Source: Halarcobacter anaerophilus (GTDB lineage: Bacteria; Campylobacterota; Campylobacteria; Campylobacterales; Arcobacteraceae). From it: DNA of 64,000 nt. Location of the stretch: assembly GCF_006459125.1 (NCBI RefSeq), contig NZ_CP041070.1:1984001-2048000 (forward strand), in the 5' to 3' direction. Below, one piece after another: positions 55,102-64,000 of the stretch. The notes under the pieces are model-generated. The model was not told the DNA's origin and did not search any database. It was given only the letters and a program-made list of their open reading frames with translations. Numbering within the stretch: position 1 is the stretch's first letter; the number at the start of each line of letters is the position of its first letter. The position numbers and the translations under genes are program-made.

Positions 55102-56526
55102 TTATTTCACCTTTTGTATTTTTTCAATTGTTTTTGTAGTACTTTTTCCATCTACAAAAGTTACTAACTTTGTCTGTTTTGCTATATCTGAACCGACCAC
55201 TTCTTTTCCTTCATAATCTGCACCTTTTACCAAGATATCAGGTTCAACAAGTTTTATAAGTTCATAAGGCGTATCTTCATCAAATATTACTACAAAATCT
55301 ACACACTCCAAAGCTGATAAAATAAATGCTCTGTCATCTTGTGTATTTATAGGTCTGTCTTCACCTTTTAATCTTTTTACGCTTTGATCGGAATTTAAAC
55401 CTAAAATAAGTACATCTCCAAAAGATTTTGCGGTATTCAAATAGCTTACATGACCTTTATGCAGAATATCAAAACAACCGTTTGTGAAGACTATTTTTTT
55501 ATTCTGTTTTTTTAATCTTTTTGAGAGCTTTTCTATATCTTCAAAGTTTTTGATATGAAGTTCAATAGAACTTTTATGAAGACTTGCTCTATACTCTTCT
55601 ATCTCATCGATTGTTGCCGTGGCACTTCCTATTTTTCCCACAACGATACCTGCTGCTAAATTTGCAAATTCAACTGCTGTATTTATTCCATATCCCAAAG
55701 ACAGAGCAAAACCCAAAGAAGCCAAAACCGTATCACCTGCACCTGTTACGTCATAAACTTCTCTTGCAACAGTCGGTTTAACCGTTACTTTATCTTCTTC
55801 TAGAATTGCAATTCCGTGTTCACTAAGAGTTATAACTGAAACTTCCAAAGATACTTCTTCTTTAAGTTTTATCAGAGCCTCTTTTAAATCAGTATCATTT
55901 TCTATTTTTATATTTGAAGCTAATTCAGCCTCTTTTTTATTTGGTGTTAGAAGATAGGCACCTTTATATTTCGTAAAGTCATTGCCTTTTGGATCTACCA
56001 AAACTTTTTTACTGTTTTTATTTGCATAAGTAATAACTTTATCAAGAAGTTCATTGGTAAGAACACCTTTGTTGTAGTCAGATAAAAGAACTATATCATA
56101 ACTGTTTATTTTCTCTTGAAACTTTTCATATAAAGCTTTTACACTATCAACTGAGATATTGTTTTTACTCTCTTTGTCATATCTTACAACTTGTGAATGA
56201 GAAGCCATAAGTCTTGTTTTTCTTGAAGTTTTTCGTCCTTTTTGCTCTATCAATGAAGCTTTTACTCCTTGCTTTGTAAGCATAGATTTAACCAAAAGAC
56301 CTACTTCATCATCTCCTATTACGGATAAAACTTCAACATGAGCTCCAAGAGAGACTAAATTGCTTATAACATTTCCTGCTCCGCCAAGTAGTGTTGTCTC
56401 TTTTTTTATATCTACAATTTGAACAGGAGCTTCAGGAGAGATTCTTTCACAATTCCCCCAAAGATATTCATCTATCATCAAATCACCAATTACTAAAATA
56501 TTTGGTATCTTTTCAACTTTTATCAT
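55102..56526 (-). CDS. hldE: bifunctional heptose-7-phosphate kinase / heptose-1-phosphate adenylyltransferase
   Basis: 474 residues. Ribokinase-type kinase (about 1-315; GGAGNVISNLVSLGA, DVTGAGDTVLASL with catalytic Asp) fused to a nucleotidyltransferase (about 340-474; FTNGCFDILHKGHVSYL). It makes ADP-D-glycero-manno-heptose with GmhA and HldD. Its start overlaps the RelE-type toxin gene end by 14 bases, so it is now coupled to the toxin-antitoxin pair. Confidence 0.96.
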   Translation of the reverse strand: MIKVEKIPNILVIGDLMIDEYLWGNCERISPEAPVQIVDIKKETTLLGGAGNVISNLVSLGAHVEVLSVIGDDEVGLLVKSMLTKQGVKASLIEQKGRKTSRKTRLMASHSQVVRYDKESKNNISVDSVKALYEKFQEKINSYDIVLLSDYNKGVLTNELLDKVITYANKNSKKVLVDPKGNDFTKYKGAYLLTPNKKEAELASNIKIENDTDLKEALIKLKEEVSLEVSVITLSEHGIAILEEDKVTVKPTVAREVYDVTGAGDTVLASLGFALSLGYGINTAVEFANLAAGIVVGKIGSATATIDEIEEYRASLHKSSIELHIKNFEDIEKLSKRLKKQNKKIVFTNGCFDILHKGHVSYLNTAKSFGDVLILGLNSDQSVKRLKGEDRPINTQDDRAFILSALECVDFVVIFDEDTPYELIKLVEPDILVKGADYEGKEVVGSDIAKQTKLVTFVDGKSTTKTIEKIQKVK

Positions 56527-56812
56527 TTTCTTTTCTTTTCTTCAAATTTTCATATATACTATTATTTTCTCTTTTGCCTACACTCAATACTAAAATAACT
56601 ATTTCTTTATCTTTTACTTCATAAGCAAGTCTATATCCTGCACTTCGTAACTTGATTTTATATACATTTTCATAGCCGCTTAATTTATCTTTTGGAACTT
56701 TTGGATTTTCAAGTCTTTGCTTTAAGTTTTTTTTAAACTGTTCTTTTACTGTTGAATCTAATTTATTCCAATCTTTTAAAGACTCTTTTGTAAATTTTAA
56801 TTTATAAGTCAT
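56513..56812 (-). CDS. RelE/ParE family toxin
   Basis: 99 residues from the ATG at 56812. Typical RelE order: KFTKESLKDWNKLD, then VPKDKLSGYENVYKIKLRSAGYRLAYEV, here spanning about 38-66, and VLSVGKRE at the C-terminus. The basic residues (Lys/Arg) used for mRNA cleavage on the ribosome are present. The start overlaps the antitoxin end by 11 bases, and the end overlaps hldE by 14. Confidence 0.92.
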   Translation of the reverse strand: MTYKLKFTKESLKDWNKLDSTVKEQFKKNLKQRLENPKVPKDKLSGYENVYKIKLRSAGYRLAYEVKDKEIVILVLSVGKRENNSIYENLKKRKENDKS

Positions 56813-57056
56813 CAATATTTACTTCAATTAAATCTTCTTTTTTATATTTTAACCTTTTTTCAACTTCTTGGGCTAAATAATAATCATCTATGATGTCCAT
56901 CATTTTTTCATAAAGTTCACTTGGAACCAGATAAGCACTTGGAACATTATGATTTAAAATAGCTACAGCCTCATCACCTGCATCTTTTAAAAGTTGACTC
57001 GGTGATTTTTTAAGCTCTGTTATACTTGCTGTATAGTTTGAAAGAATAGCTTGCAT
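56802..57056 (-). CDS. Phd/YefM family antitoxin
   Basis: 84 residues. N-terminal DNA-binding part with YTASITELKKSPSQLLKDAG and AILNHNVPSAYLVP; the acidic C-terminus (KKEDLIEVNIDDL) should wrap the toxin. It probably represses its own promoter. It lies 67 bases after hldD. AAGGAAAA precedes the ATG. Confidence 0.92.
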   Translation of the reverse strand: MQAILSNYTASITELKKSPSQLLKDAGDEAVAILNHNVPSAYLVPSELYEKMMDIIDDYYLAQEVEKRLKYKKEDLIEVNIDDL

Positions 57057-57122
57057 ATTTTTCCTTTTTTAGTACTTTATTTAATACTTAATATTATACT
57101 TTTTAAAGTCTCTTTTGTCAAA

Positions 57123-58133
57123 CTACTTTTTTACTTCTGTTTCAAATAATCTTTTTATCTCAGGAATATAAGCTTTAATTCCATCTTCCATTGAAAATCT
57201 CGGTTCATACTCCAGATTCTCTTTTGTAGTCTCTATATTTGCTTGAGTGAAGAACTGATAAGCTCCTATATATGGATTTGGGATGTATTGTTTTCCATTG
57301 TCAAGACTAAGCTCTTTTTGTAGAATATTTACTATATCTTCAAAACTTCTAGCTTTTCCCGTTCCTACATTGTAAACACCACTTTTTTTAGGGGAGCAAG
57401 CTTTGATATTTGCTTGGATTACATCTTCAATATAGATAAAATCTCTTAAAATCTTATCACTACCTTCAAAAAGTTTTGGAGTATTGCCTTTTAGAATTTG
57501 ATGTCCGAATTGTACTACCATAGAAGCGGTTTTATTTTTGAAAAACTCTCTTGGACCGTATACGTTAAAATATTTAAGACCCACAATAGAGATATCTACA
57601 CCGTCTTTTAAATATTTATAAGTTATATTATCCATCATTACTTTTGAAAAACCGTAAGCGTTGTTTGGTTGTTCAAATCCTACTTCAAATCTGTCACTGT
57701 CTCCGTAAGTTGCACCGCTGCTTGCATATATCATATTTGCTTTGTGTTTAATAGCAATTTTCAGTAAATCTTCATAAGCATTTACGTTTGTTTTTACCAT
57801 TAAATCTTGTTCTAAAACAGTAGTATCGGAAATAGCTGCTTGATGGAAAATATAATCAAAAGTATAAGAACTCTCTAACTCTTTTAAAAGTTCTTTGTCG
57901 TTTATATTTCCACTTATAACCACACCTTTAAACCCCAAAAGATTTTTAAAGTGACCAAAGCTTTTTAAGTTTCCGTTTGAAAAAGTCTCACCGCTTCTAA
58001 AACAGTCAAGAGCCACGATATTTGCTTCAGGATAGTTTTCCTGAAAATAAAAACAAAGATTTGAACCTATAAATCCTGCCGCACCTGTAATCAAAATATT
58101 TTTATTGTTAAAATCTATATCTATATATTTCAT
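57123..58133 (-). CDS. hldD: ADP-glyceromanno-heptose 6-epimerase
   Basis: 336 residues, NAD(P)-binding extended SDR: TGAAGFIGSNL near the N-terminus, catalytic YGFSKVMMD (YxxxK about 160-164), KYFNVYGPRE. Converts ADP-D-glycero- to ADP-L-glycero-manno-heptose. First gene of the heptose operon; hldE, gmhA and the glycosyltransferase follow after the toxin-antitoxin insert. Confidence 0.95.
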   Translation of the reverse strand: MKYIDIDFNNKNILITGAAGFIGSNLCFYFQENYPEANIVALDCFRSGETFSNGNLKSFGHFKNLLGFKGVVISGNINDKELLKELESSYTFDYIFHQAAISDTTVLEQDLMVKTNVNAYEDLLKIAIKHKANMIYASSGATYGDSDRFEVGFEQPNNAYGFSKVMMDNITYKYLKDGVDISIVGLKYFNVYGPREFFKNKTASMVVQFGHQILKGNTPKLFEGSDKILRDFIYIEDVIQANIKACSPKKSGVYNVGTGKARSFEDIVNILQKELSLDNGKQYIPNPYIGAYQFFTQANIETTKENLEYEPRFSMEDGIKAYIPEIKRLFETEVKK

Positions 58134-58234
58134 AATATTTACTCACTTATTTTTTAAAAGGTTTTATTTTAACAAAATTTTAATTAGAGTTTGGATGAGT
58201 ACTTTTTTGATTTATTTCATTTTATATTAAAATA

Positions 58235-59572
58235 TTATTTTGCACCAATTTTTGAAAAGACTACATGAATTGTTTTCATAAAAATTACAAAATCCATCCA
58301 TAAAGACCAGTTATTAATATACCATTTATCAAGTTGAACTCTTTCATCAAAAGTTAAATTATTTCTTCCACTTACTTGCCAAAGTCCAGTAATCCCAGGT
58401 TTTACGTCTAAAATAATATCTTGATTGTATTTTCCTATTTTCTCTTTTTCACTAATCATATATGGTCTGGGTCCCATTAAGTTCATATCTCCCCTTAAAA
58501 CATTGAAGAATTGAGGAAATTCATCCAAAGATGTAGCTCTTAATATCTTTCCTATTTTTGTAATTCTTGGGTCATTTTGATACTTATGATATTTTTCGTA
58601 ATATTCAACTTCATTTGGATGTTTGGATAAATACTCTTTTAATATTTCATCTCCATTTTCATACATAGTTCTATATTTATAACAACTAAACTTTTCTCCC
58701 TTTAGTCCTAATCTTTTTTGTTTGAAAAGAACTTTTCCTTCTGAATCTTTTTTTATCAATATAATCATAAAAAGATGTAGCATAAGTCCAAAAGGCAAAA
58801 TACATAAAACTAATATTTTTTCAAAAAAAACTTTGATAAAAATGTTTTTATAACTTAAAAGTCTATTTTCAAGATGTATAGTAGATAATCTAACATTAAA
58901 ATAATCAACAATATCAGCATGGGTAAAGTCAAGATGATAAACATATGGAATAATATATACATTTCTTGTTTTTTTTGAATAAATTTTAATAAGACGCTTA
59001 AACTGTTCTACTTCTAAATTCTTAGAAATAAGAATCACCATTTTAAACTTTTTTTTACAAAGATTATAACCAAAATACCAGTTATCTTTTAGTTCATTTT
59101 CAAGCTCATCCACTAAATCTGAGTTTCCTACAACTTTTACATTTATTCTAAAAAAATTAAATTTGAATAATATTCTTTTTAAGATTCTTTTTGATGTAGG
59201 AATTAAAAAAATAGCTAGTAAATAAAAGATAATAATAAAAGCTCGTGAATACTCTTGCGACATTTTTGTTAAAGTTATAACTGTAAATACAAATACAAAG
59301 GATATAAACAAACCTTTGAAAATTCTTTTTGTATCACTCCAAAAATCATATCTTGTAAAATATATTTTTTCAAACAAAAAAATAATAGAAGTCAAAAAAA
59401 GTATCCAATAATATTTGTGAGCAGAAGTATTTAAAGTAGGGAAAAAATCTGCAAAGAAATTTACTCTTATATAAAATGCCAGTTTTAAGGATAAAAACAT
59501 TACAAATAAATCACTTAAAAAAAGAACAATTATATATATACTATTTGCTACAGCCCATCTATTTTTCATCAT
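58235..59572 (-). CDS. polyprenyl-phosphate sugar-1-phosphate transferase
   Basis: 445 residues. Four N-terminal membrane helices, a soluble middle region, a fifth helix (about 258-280) and the catalytic bacterial-sugar-transferase domain: KQKRLGLKGEKFSCYKYRTM split around 295-315, TSLDEFPQFFNVLRGDMNLMGPRP around 355-378, and LDVKPGITGLWQVSGR around 390. It loads the first sugar phosphate on undecaprenyl phosphate (WbaP/WcaJ type) and starts repeat-unit synthesis. ATG at 59572 has AAAGAG five bases upstream. Confidence 0.94.
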   Translation of the reverse strand: MMKNRWAVANSIYIIVLFLSDLFVMFLSLKLAFYIRVNFFADFFPTLNTSAHKYYWILFLTSIIFLFEKIYFTRYDFWSDTKRIFKGLFISFVFVFTVITLTKMSQEYSRAFIIIFYLLAIFLIPTSKRILKRILFKFNFFRINVKVVGNSDLVDELENELKDNWYFGYNLCKKKFKMVILISKNLEVEQFKRLIKIYSKKTRNVYIIPYVYHLDFTHADIVDYFNVRLSTIHLENRLLSYKNIFIKVFFEKILVLCILPFGLMLHLFMIILIKKDSEGKVLFKQKRLGLKGEKFSCYKYRTMYENGDEILKEYLSKHPNEVEYYEKYHKYQNDPRITKIGKILRATSLDEFPQFFNVLRGDMNLMGPRPYMISEKEKIGKYNQDIILDVKPGITGLWQVSGRNNLTFDERVQLDKWYINNWSLWMDFVIFMKTIHVVFSKIGAK

Positions 59573-59651
59573 CAAAACTCTTTAATTATCATAAATTTTA
59601 AGATATATTATACAATTATATTACTTAAGATTATTGACTAAAATACAGGTA

Positions 59652-60392
59652 CTACTTAATACTTATTTTCTCTTTTAGCATATACCAGATAAATAAACTA
59701 TTTGTCACTAAATATCTTTTCCACATTCTCCTTGGCTCTTGCAAAAATCTATAAAACCATTCTAAACCGGCTTTTTGCATCCATAAAGGAGCTCTTGTAA
59801 CTTTTCCAGCAACTACATCAAAACTTCCACCTACACCCATGATAAAAGGCGTATTTATAATATCTTTATATTTATTTAAAAAAATTTCTTTTGTAGGTGA
59901 ACTAATAGCAACAAAAAGGATATCTGCTTCACTTGAAGCTATTTCGTTGGCTATACTTTCTTCTTCATCTTTTTTAAAATAGCCATTTCGATATCCAGCG
60001 ATAATATCTTTAGAATATTCTTCTGTATATCTATCAACCACACCTTTTACTATCTCTTCTTTTGCTCCAAAGAAAAAAACCTTATATCCTTTTTCATGGG
60101 ATAATTTTACAAGATTTTCCATAAGGTCAATACCTGCAACTCTTTCTTTAAGCGGTTGACCTAAAAACTTACTAGCCCAAACGACAGCTTGTCCATCTGG
60201 ATTTATAATATCACTATTAACTACTGAATCATATAGTTCTTTGTCTTTTTGCATATGTACTAATTTTGCAGCATTTACAACTACATGATGAAGATGTGTT
60301 TTATTTTGTATTGATTCATCTATCATATTAACTGTTTCATCCATAGTATATGTATCTATAGGACAATTAAATATATTTATTCTATTTTTCAT
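59652..60392 (-). CDS. WecG/TagA/CpsF family glycosyltransferase
   Basis: 246 residues. GT26 signature: VVNAAKLVHMQKD, NPDGQAVVWASKFLG with the catalytic Asp, KVFFFGAKEE, GYRNGYF and FIMGVGGSFDVVAGK ... APLWMQKAGLEWFYR. Transfers a sugar such as N-acetylmannosamine derivatives to the lipid-linked primer. Overlaps the deacetylase gene by 11 bases. Confidence 0.94.
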   Translation of the reverse strand: MKNRINIFNCPIDTYTMDETVNMIDESIQNKTHLHHVVVNAAKLVHMQKDKELYDSVVNSDIINPDGQAVVWASKFLGQPLKERVAGIDLMENLVKLSHEKGYKVFFFGAKEEIVKGVVDRYTEEYSKDIIAGYRNGYFKKDEEESIANEIASSEADILFVAISSPTKEIFLNKYKDIINTPFIMGVGGSFDVVAGKVTRAPLWMQKAGLEWFYRFLQEPRRMWKRYLVTNSLFIWYMLKEKISIK

Positions 60393-61380
60393 TAAAAAAC
60401 TCTCTCTTAAATGTTGTAAAATTACTATCTTTGTTTTTTTTGATAAATTCTTCTAATTTCTTCAATGAATACTCTGTCATAGCTTTAGGATGTCCAATTA
60501 TCACAAAATTTTTATTATCAATATTTTTTTTAAAATCAAAAAGAGCTGATTGCAAATATGATATTTTATATCCATCTAAAGAAACTACACTATCTGTCCG
60601 CTTAATTAACATCCTTAATTTATCTAATTTTGACCCTCCTACGGCGTTGCCGTCACCAAAAGATTTATGAAAACTTCCTCCAAATTTCTTATAAAATGCA
60701 AGTTTCCAAAAAAATAAAGGAGAAACTTTGTAACTACTTATTGGTATTTCCGTGAAATATCCCGTTTTATCTTCTTTTAAAGGATTTTCATCGAATTTCC
60801 ATATATCTTTTTTGGGCATATTTGAAAAATCAAAATAATGCGTATTACTATTATTTTTACCATTATTAAAGACCGTACAATCCAACCAAATATTATGTTT
60901 TTTTAAAGCTTTTCCAATATTAAGAAAAGGCTGAATACACCAACCACCAGCACGATAAGTAAAAATTTTATTTCCTGTTATATCAGTTAAAATTTTTTTG
61001 TATTTAAATACGATATTATCAATTTCATTATCATTAAATTCTTGAAGTCTGTACCTTTTTGTATTTATTATCCATTTTTCACCATTAAAGTAACTATCTT
61101 CCCAATGAGGGTGTATATGAAGTTGTATATCATGTCCATTATTAGATAAATTTTTTATTTGAGTTACAATATTTTGATAGTTTTCTTCCAAAATATTATA
61201 TTTCTTTCTGTATTCATCAAGTTTAATAAGATAACCACTATCTACAAAAAAAGATGCCTTGATACCATATTTATTCAAAACTTGAAGAAATCTATTTGTT
61301 GGATATATTATACTTTTTTCTTGGGTTCCACTATATGAACCAAAAAAAAGTTCATAATCTAAAGTAATAAAAATGTTCAT
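60382..61380 (-). CDS. polysaccharide deacetylase-like (NodB homology) protein
   Basis: 332 residues, cytoplasmic (no signal). ITLDYELFFGS gives the N-terminal catalytic Asp, GHDIQLHIHPHW the metal-binding His pair, and FTYRAGGW the following Arg motif, the NodB order. It may remove an acetyl group from a nucleotide sugar or a lipid-linked glycan; the exact substrate is unknown. Overlaps the AAC(3)-like gene stop by four bases. Confidence 0.87.
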   Translation of the reverse strand: MNIFITLDYELFFGSYSGTQEKSIIYPTNRFLQVLNKYGIKASFFVDSGYLIKLDEYRKKYNILEENYQNIVTQIKNLSNNGHDIQLHIHPHWEDSYFNGEKWIINTKRYRLQEFNDNEIDNIVFKYKKILTDITGNKIFTYRAGGWCIQPFLNIGKALKKHNIWLDCTVFNNGKNNSNTHYFDFSNMPKKDIWKFDENPLKEDKTGYFTEIPISSYKVSPLFFWKLAFYKKFGGSFHKSFGDGNAVGGSKLDKLRMLIKRTDSVVSLDGYKISYLQSALFDFKKNIDNKNFVIIGHPKAMTEYSLKKLEEFIKKNKDSNFTTFKREFFNEK

Positions 61381-62315
61381 TTTAATCTTTCCAAAAGTTC
61401 ATTAACTTTTTCTTTTTGTTTTTTCTTAAGTTTAACTTTGCCATATATAGAATCACCTTTCAACAGCATTTGCAATAACGTTATAGTTAAACCTTTTGCA
61501 TCTAACAATGATATTTCAGAATCTCCTAATTTATAAGATTCTATATAACCATTTTTGAGAAGGTATTTTCTTGCTCTTTCACAATCTCTTTTTGCAGATA
61601 AAAAAGGATTATGTGCTTTTACTTCTATAACTAGATTTTTACCATTATTTTCTGAATCAATTTTATAGATATTCTTTAAATAAACATCAAAGGGTAAATA
61701 TTCTTCTAACATATCTTCATATACATGAAAATTTGTCACAGAATTAAGATTTACACCAAACATTAAAATTTTTCCATTATTATTTGTAATTTTACTATAT
61801 GGACTACTGCCAGAAAATGGTGTTTTACCTTTTTCATGATCACTTATGTAATAATTTACATTTTTACCTATTGCTATTACAGAATGAGAAGGGTGAAAAC
61901 TTCTTTTACAATTATCCTTTTTCATTATCATATTTGATATATTCCCCATTGCATTTTTTGCCTCTTGCAAATTAAAACTATCTAAATTTTCAAGGTATTC
62001 TTTTTGGGAACCTAAAAAAGACAAAGCGGGAGCAAGTAAAGTATAAGAGGATAAATCTATCTTAGAGATTATTAAATTCGTAAGTTCTTTTGTCCCACCT
62101 TCTATTTTACCTATATTTGAAGTAGAAGAATGAATAATAATATCACTATTTAAGGTAAATTTATTTAATAGATTATCCACTTCTTTAAGTGAAATTAAAA
62201 CTCTTTTTTTTCGTTCACGATGTTTTCTTAGCTTATTTTTTTCTACTTTATCATCTATTTTTTTCTTTAAAAAATTTGGTAAATACTGTTTTATTTGTTT
62301 AACTAATATTCTCAT
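61377..62315 (-). CDS. AAC(3)-family N-acetyltransferase
   Basis: 312 residues. IIHSSTSNIG, TLLAPALSFLGS, RSFHPSHSVIAIGK, TPFSGSSPYSKI and ILMFGVNLNSVTNFHVYED give the order of the aminoglycoside N(3)-acetyltransferase fold. In a polysaccharide locus such proteins probably acetylate amino sugars; antibiotic resistance is unlikely from context. Basic N-terminus (about 1-45) longer than in AAC(3) enzymes. Confidence 0.85.
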   Translation of the reverse strand: MRILVKQIKQYLPNFLKKKIDDKVEKNKLRKHRERKKRVLISLKEVDNLLNKFTLNSDIIIHSSTSNIGKIEGGTKELTNLIISKIDLSSYTLLAPALSFLGSQKEYLENLDSFNLQEAKNAMGNISNMIMKKDNCKRSFHPSHSVIAIGKNVNYYISDHEKGKTPFSGSSPYSKITNNNGKILMFGVNLNSVTNFHVYEDMLEEYLPFDVYLKNIYKIDSENNGKNLVIEVKAHNPFLSAKRDCERARKYLLKNGYIESYKLGDSEISLLDAKGLTITLLQMLLKGDSIYGKVKLKKKQKEKVNELLERLK

Positions 62316-62324
62316 ATAATTATA

Positions 62325-63416
62325 CTACTTCATAATTTTTTCAAATTTTTCTTTTAATAATCTAGACACATTATTTGCTTCATATTGATTTGCTTTTTTT
62401 ATTGCATTTTGTTTCATAATAACTTTTTTTTCTTCATTAAGATTATAATATTTAAAAATTTTTTCATAAATATCTTTTATATCCCCCACTCTTACTAAAA
62501 ATCCTTCTTTCTCATCTTCCAGATAAGAAGGTACTCCTGCTATATTTGAACCAATGACAGGTACACCACATGACATAGCTTCCAGTCCTACAAGACCTAA
62601 ACTTTCATCTTCTCTTTTTGTGGGGAAGATATATAAATCAAGTAAATTAAAAACTTCTGAAAGTTCAATTTGAGTAAGCTTTTTATATCTTTTAATATTT
62701 TCTTTTACTGTTAGTGTGGACAGTTCTTGCTCAAATTGTTTTTCATGTTGTCCTGTTCCTACAATTATAATTTGTATATCTTTATCAATTTCTTTTTTAA
62801 ATTTTTCAGTTGCTTGCAAAAATTCATGCCATCCTTTATTATTATTAATATGAGAGACATAACCTATTGTAAATAGTTCTTTTAAATTATGTTTTTTTCT
62901 TAAACTTTTCTTATTTTGAGGGTAGAAAATTTTTGTATTTATGCCCCCTGATGGATATATATAAATTTTATCTTCAGATATATTAGGAAATTTATTTATT
63001 AATTTGTTTTTAAAATACTTTGATGGGATTATAACTAAATCTATTTTATTTAAAACTTTTTTTTGTAATTTGAATGTAAAAGTAGATATGCCTAATAAGT
63101 CAGTACCATGAATATTTACTACTATTTTCTTATTTAATAACCTTAATAAATATATCATAGGAACAGAATAAAATCCAAAAAAATGAATATATGCAACATC
63201 GAATTTTTTAAATATCACGTTGCAAAAAAATGAAAGGTACAATCTGATATAGTTAATGATTTTTTTAAACTTATTTTCTGTTCTTCCATATATACTACTT
63301 TGTGCTACAAATTCTACATTTTGTTTTTCTAAAAGTTCTTTTGTATTTTTAATAAAAACACCATATGATGGATATGTTTTAGATGGATACATATTACTTA
63401 TAAGTAAAATTTTCAT
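62325..63416 (-). CDS. glycosyltransferase family 4 protein
   Basis: 363 residues, GT-B fold. N-terminal acceptor domain (LLISNMYPSKTYPSYGVFI), a hydrophobic stretch that suggests membrane contact (about 65-100), and a C-terminal donor domain with IGYVSHINNNKGWHEFL and ESLGLVGLEAMSCGVPVIGSN (E-x7-E, about 272-280). Adds a sugar in repeat-unit assembly. It is one base from the stop of the upstream partial gene. Confidence 0.94.
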   Translation of the reverse strand: MKILLISNMYPSKTYPSYGVFIKNTKELLEKQNVEFVAQSSIYGRTENKFKKIINYIRLYLSFFCNVIFKKFDVAYIHFFGFYSVPMIYLLRLLNKKIVVNIHGTDLLGISTFTFKLQKKVLNKIDLVIIPSKYFKNKLINKFPNISEDKIYIYPSGGINTKIFYPQNKKSLRKKHNLKELFTIGYVSHINNNKGWHEFLQATEKFKKEIDKDIQIIIVGTGQHEKQFEQELSTLTVKENIKRYKKLTQIELSEVFNLLDLYIFPTKREDESLGLVGLEAMSCGVPVIGSNIAGVPSYLEDEKEGFLVRVGDIKDIYEKIFKYYNLNEEKKVIMKQNAIKKANQYEANNVSRLLKEKFEKIMK

Positions 63417-64000
63417 TTATTCACTTTTATAGTTTAAAATATTTGATAAAATATTAATTTCATGATTCATATCATAATAAAAATTAAGCTCTCTTATTGC
63501 TAATACTTTTCCATGTTTGTATGATTTAAAATTTATTATTACACTATTTATATTTTTATTTTTTAAAGCTAATGTCGAAATTCCAAATCGTTGAACATTT
63601 GCAATGTGATGCCTTGTTTTATGTATTTGCTTATCTAATAATTTGAAGTTTAATTTTATTTTTTCATTATCTGCTAAAACTGCATATAAATCCATATTCT
63701 CATAATCTAAATCTGCCCCTGTAGTTACGATGGTAAACCCATTTAATTTTCGTACAAATCTATTAAAGGACACCTTTAATTTAGTTGGGAATTTATATGT
63801 ACTCCAGTATTTTCCATAAGTCCAAATAGAATCATCCAAGTTATCCGTACCGTAATTTTTAGGTTCTATTGTATTTGTTGCTTTAATATTTTTTATTCTT
63901 TTTTGTAAACCATAATTCAAAGTATCTCCAAAATCTTGCTGAAGGAATTTATGCGCGTAAGACTTAAAATATTCATCTCCTGTTACTGTATATACCCATA
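63417..64000 (-). CDS. C-terminal part of a polysaccharide-locus protein (cut by window edge)
   Basis: Frame open through base 64000, so an ATG at 63920 is probably internal. The first visible part (WVYTVTGDEYFKSYAHKFLQ) resembles the helical repeats of alpha/alpha-toroid glycan enzymes such as epimerases and lyases (TGD-x-x-Y-x-x-x-A pattern); a beta-rich C-terminal domain follows (LKVSFNRFVRKLNG, VIINFKSYKHGKV). This is a weak resemblance and I do not assign a function. Neighbours are glycosyltransferases and an AAC(3)-like enzyme. Confidence 0.75.
   Translation of the reverse strand, partial: WVYTVTGDEYFKSYAHKFLQQDFGDTLNYGLQKRIKNIKATNTIEPKNYGTDNLDDSIWTYGKYWSTYKFPTKLKVSFNRFVRKLNGFTIVTTGADLDYENMDLYAVLADNEKIKLNFKLLDKQIHKTRHHIANVQRFGISTLALKNKNINSVIINFKSYKHGKVLAIRELNFYYDMNHEINILSNILNYKSE

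Noticed and set aside
61377-62315. Aminoglycoside resistance gene
   Set aside because: It has the AAC(3) fold motifs, but sits in a polysaccharide operon with overlaps to sugar enzymes; sugar acetylation is more likely.
1-64000. CRISPR arrays, insertion sequences or prophage
   Set aside because: No spaced direct repeats, transposase, integrase or phage structural genes were seen on either strand.

Overview
The window is A+T-rich bacterial DNA whose gene content points to a campylobacterotal species of the Arcobacter type (Arcobacteraceae). This is inferred from the heptose genes hldD-hldE-gmhA, the GyrA, ArgJ, HemE and Asd sequences, the many two-component and c-di-GMP genes, and the base composition. 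There is no rRNA, CRISPR array, insertion sequence or recognisable integrase. Both ends cut genes: an allophanate hydrolase at the left and an unidentified surface-polysaccharide gene at the right.

Region 1 (1-9160, minus strand) is a guanidine-use operon. A guanidine-I (ykkC) riboswitch at 8997-9126 precedes a three-gene ABC importer. After a hairpin come two DUF1989 proteins (UAAP1 and UAAP2, known elsewhere as carboxyguanidine deiminase), a biotin-dependent urea/guanidine carboxylase and allophanate hydrolase. Together they would import guanidine, carboxylate it, deiminate it and hydrolyse the allophanate to ammonia and CO2. Divergent from it is an unknown 184-residue protein whose promoter overlaps a CIRCE-like HrcA operator. 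RecQ, an unknown protein, a 2-Cys peroxiredoxin, a LysE exporter and a TetR regulator follow.

Region 2 (14296-27333, all plus strand) looks like a membrane-lipid or stress cluster. It contains a TetR regulator, two related Ala/Lys/Glu-rich helical proteins, an ABC1 (UbiB-type) kinase, a Crp/Fnr regulator, an HD-GYP phosphodiesterase, a diiron acyl-ACP-desaturase-like protein, a patatin phospholipase, a YjdF membrane protein and a shortened AI-2E permease. It ends with a four-gene Mla-type lipid ABC system. A GlnRS-YqeY fusion, a histidine kinase/response regulator pair, small unknown proteins, SelO and a TPR-methyltransferase lead on to 36.1 kb.

Region 3 (36.1-40.8 kb) is the accessory part. 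It holds a two-gene unit of an AAA ATPase with a TOPRIM-like C-terminus and a fused type I-like methylase/specificity protein, without any HsdR. On both sides lie decayed coding fragments, and on the right a degenerate 3' half of tRNA-Asn. Two intact tandem tRNA-Asn genes lie about 3 kb further on, after NAD synthase and a hairpin-masked micro-ORF.

Region 4 (43.5-52.7 kb, minus strand) is housekeeping: a radical SAM protein, hemE, a UPF0114 protein, asd, gyrA, a YdcH-type protein, argJ, a K+ channel and rpmB. Region 5 (52.9-64 kb) holds a probable periplasmic ATP-dependent DNA ligase and a convergent LPS/polysaccharide locus. A Phd/RelE toxin-antitoxin pair sits inside the heptose operon. Further in are a polyprenyl-phosphate sugar transferase, a WecG-type transferase, a NodB-like deacetylase, an AAC(3)-like acetyltransferase and a GT4 glycosyltransferase.
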